The translations under genes were made by a program, and so were the position numbers. 64,000 nt of DNA, from the NCBI GenBank assembly GCA_963995505.1, contig OZ023193.1, forward strand, positions 2,480,001 through 2,544,000. The letters are read 5' to 3'. This document shows, piece by piece, positions 56,752 to 64,000 of the stretch; position 1 is the stretch's first letter; each line of letters begins with the position of its first letter. Source of the stretch: Hypericum androsaemum. Lineage: Eukaryota > Streptophyta > Magnoliopsida > Malpighiales > Hypericaceae. Under the pieces are notes generated by a model that was not told the DNA's origin, did not search any database, and was given only the letters and a program-made list of their open reading frames with translations.

Positions 56752-57364
56752 AGGAATGTTACCGGAGCTCATGTTCAAGTCCAGCCTTCATCGTCCTACC
56801 GGAGCTCATGTTCAATCCCAGCCTTCGTCGTCCTAAACAATGAACTTGAATTCTCCAATTAGATCCCCAATTCAACCTCTCAAGCCCTAATCTTCATGTC
56901 AACGGCGGCCATCAAAGAACACAACTTCAAAAACTAACAACAAAAAAAACCCAAATCGCCAAACAAATCAAGGCTCCACCGAATCCAGCAAGTGAAACCA
57001 ACCCAAATCCCCAACTCTCTTCTAGCAACCCAAACCGCCCCAATCTCCATGTTCCGCCTCCTCTAAGCGGAGCCCACCACCGACCCCATAGCCTCATCCC
57101 CAAAAGCAACCAGCTTGGCCCTCCAAAGTAAGCTTCAAGACGTCAAACAAAGCTCGGGAATCTCACTTGGGAAAAGCGACGACGTCGCTCCTCTCTCTCT
57201 CTCTACAAAGTTTGGGTTTTCATGTGGGTGTAAATTCGATAGCTTTGGAGAGAAAGAGGGGAATGTGGGTTTTGGGTCGGGGAGATGGTTGCCTCGCCCT
57301 CTGCTTTTTCGTTGCTGGAGCTCCGGGGGAGGAGAGGGAAGTGAGCTCCAACTCCACGCCTCAT
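56752..57364. other. Intergenic with a 38-bp tandem repeat; origin unclear
   Basis: 56760-56835 holds two copies of an ACCGGAGCTCATGTTCAA...TCGTCCT unit. 56900-57360 is GC-richer with short frames (57115-57402, 57167-57463 plus; 56927-57109 minus) of low complexity, none recognised. Confidence 0.4.
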
Positions 57365-57725
57365 TGTGTTTACTGTTTAATAATGGTGGATCTTACACCT
57401 AATAATCTAGTAGTAGTTGTTATTTCATTTGCGAATGATAGCTCCTATCTAACTGTTATATAGGCATGTGATTATCTTTGATCATTTCGATTAGTGCTTA
57501 ATTGTACTTTGGAGTAACACAATTTTGTTTATAAAAAAATTTATGAATTGAATTTCGTACTTTAAAAAAAATTATCAATTAAGAGTTCTGCGAGAATCAC
57601 ATTGAATTTCGAAATCGTATCATATACACTAACTTTTTATAATACATTCTATTAGCAAACTAACTAAATCGATTGAGTAGTATACTTGACTACTTGTGTT
57701 GTTATATACACTAGCTAGCTAGTTC
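57365..57725 (+). pseudogene. Relic resembling the 3' flank of CXE-E
   Basis: TGTTTACTGTTTAATAATGG, GGTGGATCTTA, GTTGTTATTTCATTTG, ATTTCGTACTT, ATTTCGAAATC, ATACACTA and TAGCAAACTAACT occur in the order they have downstream of CXE-E (40210-40450: GTGTTTAATGACGGTGGATC and so on). No coding part is left. It suggests a lost CXE-E-like duplicate, or a duplicated flank alone. Confidence 0.55.
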
Positions 57726-58710
57726 CAATTGACATTTTCATTCTCAAGATGATTGAAGTCTGTCACTGCCAACTGAATTTATCGTTTTTAAATTATTCGT
57801 TAGAAGGGTAGTCTCTGAATATTTATTTTTACATATTTAATCGCGATTTTATTAGGTGCCGTACCATGTTTTAGTAAATATATAGAAACTGATAATACAA
57901 TTTCTTCAAATATCACGAACATATAACTACTTTACCCTAAAAATTACAATATCAAATAAAATTACTACGATTAAAAGTAGATATCAAATGAAATAGGAAA
58001 ATGGAACTTAGAATTTACGTGAATGATCCTCAGTTACTTCCAAAAAAGATTCTCTAATTACCAGAAGAAAAGAAATTTCAGGACTTCCCAAATTCATGAC
58101 ATAGCTCCAATTTTTTTCATGCCTATCACAAGGACAAAACAACGGGAAAATAAAATATCTTGATTTCTCATATCCAAAGTGATTTCTCGACTCCGTTGCA
58201 CCGGAGTCATCTTAGTGCTTGTAATTAGATCACAGACCTATGTGGAGGCTGGGGTTTTTTGGGGTGTACTGGTGTAAAGAGCGGAAGCTTTACTGTTTGT
58301 ATTTCTTTTCGGAATACGATTCTTTACATAATTTTGATTTAATAAAATTATTTATCAAAAAAAAGTGATAAAGTCGAAGTACATTTATTAAATATTGAGT
58401 TTGAGGGATCTCTCTGGTGTAATGGTTTCGTTCCAAGTTGCTTAGGAGTTAGCTGCTCTTTGGTGGGTTCTCTGTATCAAATTTTTTTTTTGGAAAAAGT
58501 ATAAGTTATATTCTTTCACAGAAAAATATCGGAGTATTACACCATATTGTACCAAAATACAATTCCCTAGGTACTAAAAAAGCGACTATCAAGGCTAGGC
58601 AATAATAATCATTGTCTAGTACACACCAAAATAACTCCCAAAATATCCTCAAAACTCCTAGAAGCAAGATGAACAACGGTCAAAAATCAAGGAGGGTCAA
58701 AGCGCTTGAC

Positions 58711-58902
58711 TTATTTAATTCTGCACGCCGATTCCTTGAATCGTAGAAGAGTCGTTGAATAGTCTTCCACCAAACAAAGACCCACTTGCAAGGCAGTGTT
58801 CAAAGTCTCAGTCGCTTCCTCCTCAGTTCGCGCATCATCACTAACCGCTGGAGCCACAGGATCGACGACGGAAGGCGGAGCAGCTTGGTCAACTAAAGAC
58901 AA
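58711..58902 (-). other. Small ORF of 63 codons in the I repeat unit, unrecognised
   Basis: Twin of the frame at 50511-50702, with Ala for Thr and Thr for Ala at two sites. No domain recognised. Confidence 0.2.
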
Positions 58903-59286
58903 GGAGGGAGGTTTAATCTTTACCTCAGTACCAAGTTGTTTAGGAAATTGTTTGCTTTTTGGTGGGTTCTCTTTTGAGTTTGAGTTAGATAGTGTTTATC
59001 AAGTTGGTTACTGAGATAGATTTTATCTAACTTTTTTAGTTTTGTAATCTGGATGTAACTACCATTCTTTCGATTTTTTAAGGAGTAATACAAATTTACT
59101 TATAAAAAAAATAATCACAGCCAGTTGGAGGCTTTATTTTATTACATTTTTTTCTACTATTAAATTCAAACAAGCATACTTCAGTAAATTTTCTAATGCT
59201 ACCACACAATAAAATACATTCAAATTATATTCAATCAAACAAGTACAACGCAGAATAAGCACACTGTTCGTTCGGATCACCTACTT

Positions 59287-60240
59287 CTAATGCTTCACTT
59301 GATTGAGAAACTCGACAAATTTTTTCTGCAGAGCCCTAGCATTCTCACCACCAGGATTCATGAAATGGAAGAAATGATCGTCACCTTTAGCCTCCATAAT
59401 CTCCAGTTTCCCACCCCATCCACTCTTCTTGAGCGATTCATAAAAGTACCACCCCCTCTCCCTCAACAGATCCTTCTCCCCAACAGCAACAAGCACACTT
59501 GACCCACCCAGCTTGCCCAAGTTCGGCTCTGACCCGGGGTTATACCTCGGGTCATCGCACCCTCTGGCATCCGAACACACAAGAGGCCACAGCTTGTCCA
59601 TCACGGATTTGGTGCCCAACAACCTCCTAAACGACTCGTCAGCCTCGTCACCAAGCGGCTCCGCCCCCCAAAACAGCGGTTGCACCAACACAATCCCGAC
59701 AAGATTGATCTCATCCAGTTTGTTCAGACCATATCTCAGTCCCACGTTGTACGCTATATTAGCGCCGGCGCTCTCGCCACCCAGAAACACCTTACCGAAA
59801 TCGCCGTACATGTTCAGCCATTCATCCTCGCCCTTTCCATCGCTATGGGAGGCGACCCAGTTCATCGCTTCCCATGCGTCGTCGTAAGCGATAGGGAGAG
59901 GGTGCTCCGGTGCTCTCCTGTAGTGGACAGACACTACGACGACGTTCGCCTCCTCGGCCAGCTGCTTGAGGTAGTAATGGTACATCGGCGAGAATCCGGT
60001 CTCGATGACGAACCCGCCCCCGTGGATGTAGATCAGAACGGGCAGTTTTCGGTTTTGGTGAGTCTTTGGGAGGTAAATCCTAGCGGGAAGGTCTGTTTCT
60101 TTGGAGTAGACGACATCTTTGGATTGGACTTTTGGGTCGTCCAGTGAAGGTGGGACGACTTCGTTGCCCATCAACCTATCTACGCTACCATCTTTGTAGA
60201 GGATGAAGATTGGGGACGAGTCTAGTGCAACCTCTGGCAT
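59287..60240 (-). CDS. CXE-I: intronless class-I plant carboxylesterase, near-twin of CXE-H
   Basis: Predicted soluble esterase of 317 residues on the minus strand, start ATG 60238-60240. Motifs as in CXE-H: HGGGF (73-77), SVHYRRAPEH, GESAG with Ser157, Asp257, His289. It differs at Leu69, Ser133 and Asp140-equivalent position 134 (Asp for Asn). The DNA of the C-terminal half (59267-59778) is identical to CXE-H, while the N-terminal half carries about 20 substitutions, mostly silent. A TATA box matching that of CXE-H lies near 60338-60347. Both copies are open and retain the triad, so both are probably functional. Confidence 0.95.
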   Translation of the reverse strand: MPEVALDSSPIFILYKDGSVDRLMGNEVVPPSLDDPKVQSKDVVYSKETDLPARIYLPKTHQNRKLPVLIYIHGGGFVIETGFSPMYHYYLKQLAEEANVVVVSVHYRRAPEHPLPIAYDDAWEAMNWVASHSDGKGEDEWLNMYGDFGKVFLGGESAGANIAYNVGLRYGLNKLDEINLVGIVLVQPLFWGAEPLGDEADESFRRLLGTKSVMDKLWPLVCSDARGCDDPRYNPGSEPNLGKLGGSSVLVAVGEKDLLRERGWYFYESLKKSGWGGKLEIMEAKGDDHFFHFMNPGGENARALQKKFVEFLNQVKH

Positions 60241-60337
60241 TTTGGTGATGAGAAACAAAAAGCTTTGGTAATTTCAAAGAGGGGGAAACTTGGTGGTTGG
60301 AGGATGTGATGAAGATGAGAGGTCTGGGATGCTTCAA

Positions 60338-60347
60338 TTATATAGGG
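60338..60347 (-). promoter_or_regulatory. TATA-like box of CXE-I
   Basis: CCTATATAAT on the minus strand about 100 bp upstream of the start codon, conserved with CXE-H. Confidence 0.5.
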
Positions 60348-60395
60348 AAACTTGATGTTGATGTAATTTGTTTTCGTTGAAACTAACTGATATTT

Positions 60396-60680
60396 GAACG
60401 ATTTTTTTTTTTATAAGTTGAATTTGTATTAATAAAAAGATATTTACAAACCGCTAAGCCAAAAGGCAATAGCAGCCTAGAAACCCCAAGAGAACAACTC
60501 AGGCCTAAAGCCAAATTAAGGACTCGAAGGGCAGAAATTTGGACTAATTAGACAAAGATTCTAAGTACAAAAGTAGGTATTGTCTGTGAAAATTCTCAAT
60601 CGAATTTGACCAAATAAGTCATTTCCGTATTTGGAAGAGAGCTCTGTTAATCACCCTAAATACCTCCGATTGTCTAATTT
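60396..60680 (-). mobile_element. Probable truncated non-LTR insert in copy 2 only
   Basis: A T-run (about 60402-60413) followed by TATAAGTTGAATTTGTATTA is a LINE-style 3' end read on the minus strand. The matching position in copy 1 (about 52195) lacks it. The right boundary and target duplication are not certain. Confidence 0.45.
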
Positions 60681-61464
60681 ATATTTAAGTTGGAGAATAT
60701 TGATGTGCCTGCTCAAGCTCAAAAATCTGATAGGATGATTTTTTTTTTCGCCAGGATTGGTGGAAATAGACAAGTGTGGAATTTTTTCAAGGAGGCATTT
60801 AATGTCACTTTGGTCATAAAATATGAGCTGGTCGGGTGTGGTGTGCTTTGTCCGTTGACCGACGACGAACTAGTAGCGTCCAAAGATAATCGCCAGCGAG
60901 AAGGCAGGCCATAACGAGGGCCACACACATTTTCTGAATGGACTGCACAATCTTGTTTAACGATAGAAATTTTAGTAAATGTGGATTTTTACAGAGAGAC
61001 ATTAAATAATTTATAATCGTATTATGTGCCGAAATAGAAATACCGAAGGTAATGCATTTTTTTAAAAGATTAATTTTATACCATGATAATAGTAGTAAGA
61101 TTTGAACCCTATACTTTCTACCTACTTATTTATAATCTGTTGTTGCATTAGACAACATATTCTTTGGGTAAAGGTAATGAACTATCTCTCTATAATAGCA
61201 TTTTTTTTAGAGGCTATAATAGCATCATGGTCCATGACGTGTTCTGTCATTCGTTATTCTTTCCATTAAGAAAAAAAGCAGAAAATTATAAAGAAGACTA
61301 AAAAATAATATCCGAATTTTTCATGCTAGGTTGTCAAGATATCAAAAAAATGGGGTCAACTTTTTGATGCCGTCCATTAATGGAATTGAGTTTTTTTTAT
61401 AATTGTTCACTCATGCACATGGTAACGTGAACCATTGGTCACCGTGGACTGATTCATCGCATGG

Positions 61465-62475
61465 ACCGTGGTTGATGTTGACCATTTTTGTTTGGTCATG
61501 AATTTTGTAAGAGATTTCGAGTTAATACCTATAAAATAATTCGAGTCAATACTGTTTTGTAATGTGAGTGTCTCAGTATCTTAAATACCCGTTAAAAGAG
61601 AGATCCACTAAAATTTTAATTTTAATTTGTTATGATTTAAATTAATAGATTTAGTAAATGTCTTGATATCCAAGATATAAATAAGGGATAAAGATATTTT
61701 AGTATCTTGTATTATAAAAAATAGACACTTTGCAACTCCTATTATAAAAATACCAAATAAAGTACTATGTATTTGTGTGAACCTAACTTTTTGGTGATTA
61801 GAATTGACATGTTAACGATTACATGGCAATAACTTATGAAAAAAAGTAAACTCTTTCCTTACGTGAAACGTTTTGCATTCCCTTCTTTTTTTTCCTCCAT
61901 GTTTTTTTTCCCAGAATCTCCCTCTCTCTTTTTAGCCAAAAAATAATAATCTCTCTCTCAAGTCGTCTTCTAAAGATGAGCTCACCCATTTCTCTCTTTT
62001 CATCCTTGCTTACTTTGAAAGAATCCGCTAACTTACCTCATTATTTTTTAGATACGCCACTTGCGTCCAAATTTAATCGAAGGGCTGAGAGGATCCCTAA
62101 TGGGTCTCATGGGAATGACTCTTTACTGAGGGTGATTGAAATTTTCTCTAATTTATGATAGTAGGACGAGATTAGCACACCATGGTTAGCGAAAGGACAA
62201 TTGCCTGATTCGTAAGATGGAAAGGAGGAAAAAATTAAAATCAAAATCAAAAAAATTGTTAACTTAAGGAAGAAAAGGGGAGTTATGTGATTTTTTAAAT
62301 AATTTTTATTAACTTGTCCATGTCATCAAGTTATTGCCATGTCAGCTCTAGTAACTGAAAAGTTAAGTTTACATAAATACATGATACTTTATTGGATATT
62401 TTTATAACAGGGTACAAAGTGTGATCTATTTCTTATAATACAGGGTAATAAAATATTTTAATCCCTATAAATAAA
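61465..62475. other. Intergenic, nothing recognised
   Basis: AT-rich; a 60-codon frame at 61976-62158 has no domain. The first part still aligns with copy 1 of the large repeat (GACCGTGGTTGATGTTG near 61463). Confidence 0.4.
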
Positions 62476-62599
62476 TAAGTTGTTTGGCTTTCGTGGGCTC
62501 TGCCTGACTTGGGTCAAGGCATCACGGAGGAAATATCTTTTTGCGACTAAAGTGGCTTTTGCGTTTAAGGTACATTGCATAAATTGGTTCCCTTCTGAA

Positions 62600-63702
62600 A
62601 AAAAGTTAAATTATTTCATTGTTTTGTCATCCTCTTTCTGGAATTTCTTGATTTTAAAAAATGATTTTATCATTCACGTCTTTAGTTTTACAAACTTTTT
62701 TATCATCAGAATATGTTATTTTCTCTGACAAACTTTACTTAAAAAGACTAAAATGTTTCTCCCACTTAAAAAATAAAAAATCCAAATTGTGCGAGGGAAA
62801 CTCTACATTCTTGCTTCCAGGTTTCATGTGAGGGAAAAAAACTGACATGGAGAAAATAGAAGTACCGTCTTCAACCCAGGATCGTGTCCACCAAGCTAGA
62901 ACTCTCTTCGTCCTCACCTTATCTGGACAGAAAGATCTTGCCGTTGAGGTCGCCAGTGTCTTCGTCTTTCAGCCGTTAAGCTTTACTTCGGAAGCAAGAA
63001 GATATATATGCCTTATTAGGACCAAATCAGCGAAGATCCCGCAAATCGAGGAGGAGGCGAGGAGGATTATTGTACTAATTTGGTCCTAATAACACATACC
63101 CATCTTCTCATCCTTTAATTTCTTCGCATCAAAAGCCAGAAGACGGACCGTCATCGAATTAGGCGTCATGGGCTCTGTGTTTCAGCCGTTGGGGTCGCCG
63201 TTCTTCAACTGTTCATGGCCTTGTGTTCCATCCGTCGAGTTCGTCGTTCTCCAACCATTTATGGCCTGTGTGTTCTAGCCGTCGAGGTCGTCGCGGTCGC
63301 TGTCAAGTTTGGTCATCAACGATGGTCAGATCTAGCTTCTTCGCCTTCTGCTAGTGTTGTGCGGGTAGCAGTAATGACAGTTCAAGGAGATGAAGGCACC
63401 TTCTATTGGGTTCGACAACAAGGTGGAGTTCTAAAGTGGACCACCATAGAAGAGAGGGATAAAGAGATATCGAGGAGGTGGAGACTTCGAGGAAGGCGAA
63501 TGGTTTTTTATTTTTTTTTAAGTGCGAGGGATATTTTAGTCTTTTCAAGTGGAAGTTCGTCGGAGAAAATGGCATATTTTGGTGACAATGACCCGATAGT
63601 TTCTAAAACTAAAGACGAGAAATAGTAAAATTATTTTTTTTAACCAAAGGCTCTAGGGGAGGATGATCAAAATACCAAAGACAAGGAGATAATTTACCCT
63701 TA
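62600..63702. mobile_element. MULE-like insert in duplicate copy 2
   Basis: Absent from copy 1, where ATAAATTGGCTAAGGTGCGACG is continuous (near 53252-53275). The ends look inverted: GTTAAATTATTTCATTGT on the left and GGTAAATTATCTCCTTGT on the right (reverse complement). The 9-bp flanks are poor matches. The interior has GC-richer frames (62847-63089 and 63215-63625, plus strand) without recognisable domains, possibly captured sequence. Confidence 0.45.
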
Positions 63703-63765
63703 AAAATTTAAGGTGCGACGTGGCCGTGATATTGCTAGTGGAGATTTATTCTCCAAAAAAAAAAT

Positions 63766-64000
63766 ACATTGTTAGCGGATAGGAGTGAGCATTTAATCCG
63801 ATATTCAATGTCCGAATCTGAATCCAAATTTTTTTCGGATTTGGATTTGGATAATTTACTATTCAGATTCGGATTCGGATTATCCAAAATTTTTAATTCA
63901 GATTCGGATTCGGATAACAAAAATAAGAGTTCGGATTATCCGAACTATTGTTGAATTTTTTTCCCTTATTTTCCAGGTCCTATAGTTGGATATTTTCCTT
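63766..64000. other. End of window, low-complexity sequence
   Basis: Repeats of TCGGATTCGGAT/ATCCGAA motifs in both orientations, beginning GGAGTGAGCATTTAATCCGA; this may be the start of a hAT-like MITE that runs out of the window. Confidence 0.35.

Larger units (their letters stand above)
57900..63765. repeat. Large duplicated unit, copy 2 (contains CXE-I)
   Basis: Counterpart of 49700-53340. Very high identity from about 57960 to 60395, then diverged and interrupted by a retro-tail insert (about 60400-60680), deletions, and a MULE-like insert (about 62600-63700). It resumes with AAGGTGCGACGTGGCCGTGA at 63709. Confidence 0.85.

Noticed and set aside
7969..60240. CXE genes as GID1 gibberellin receptors or isoflavanone dehydratases
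   Set aside because: All keep the catalytic His that GID1 lacks and Ser where legume dehydratases use Thr; the GID1 N-terminal lid sequence is absent.
1..64000. CRISPR arrays, operons or bacterial elements
   Set aside because: Introns, TATA-box promoters, LTR, LINE and MULE elements show plant nuclear DNA; no regular spacer repeats were seen.

Overview
This is nuclear DNA of a flowering plant, most likely a eudicot. It is AT-rich intergenic sequence packed with plant-type transposons around intron-poor genes of one family. The species cannot be named from sequence alone. All intact host genes found belong to the plant class-I carboxylesterase family (CXE; alpha/beta-hydrolase fold-3), the group that also holds GID1 receptors, 2-hydroxyisoflavanone dehydratases and tuliposide-converting enzymes. 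Nine complete copies are present, called CXE-A to CXE-I here. All keep a Ser-Asp-His triad, so they read as hydrolases rather than GID1 receptors (which lack the catalytic His) or legume dehydratases (which use Thr as nucleophile).

Layout. 1-7.6 kb: intergenic DNA with two Mutator-like elements (9-bp target duplications), a complete 603-bp TRIM element and an inverted non-LTR insertion. 8-16.6 kb: CXE-A, a 5'-truncated LINE directly after its stop codon, CXE-B, a small MULE, CXE relics, CXE-C. 16.6-34 kb: another CXE relic, nested MULE MITEs, a tandem duplication of the CXE-D 5' flank (one copy hit by a deleted copia element, the other by a LINE), and inside that LINE a large rearranged CRM-type Ty3/gypsy complex. 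34.2-42 kb: CXE-D, a MULE ending 91 bp before CXE-E, CXE-E, CXE-F. 43.6-60.3 kb: CXE-G, -H and -I on the minus strand, so the plus block A-F converges on the minus block G-I. H and I are near-identical products of a duplication with an 8.2-kb period; a third partial copy of the repeat unit between them carries no gene. 60.3-64 kb: the diverged end of that repeat and a MULE-like insert.

The genes are tandem paralogues, not a multi-step pathway. They differ at functionally telling places: oxyanion-hole residue (Gly, Ala or Val), nucleophile elbow (GDSAG, GDSSG or GESAG), the YRLAPEH motif, and intron position (B, C and D share a phase-1 intron; A has a different phase-2 intron; E-I have none). 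Together with several broken gene remnants this is a birth-and-death cluster with signs of gene conversion. The most unusual structures are the mosaic H/I duplicate pair, the CRM complex with a 324-bp inverted duplication and mismatched LTRs, and a degenerate fragment resembling an isopentenyltransferase P-loop.
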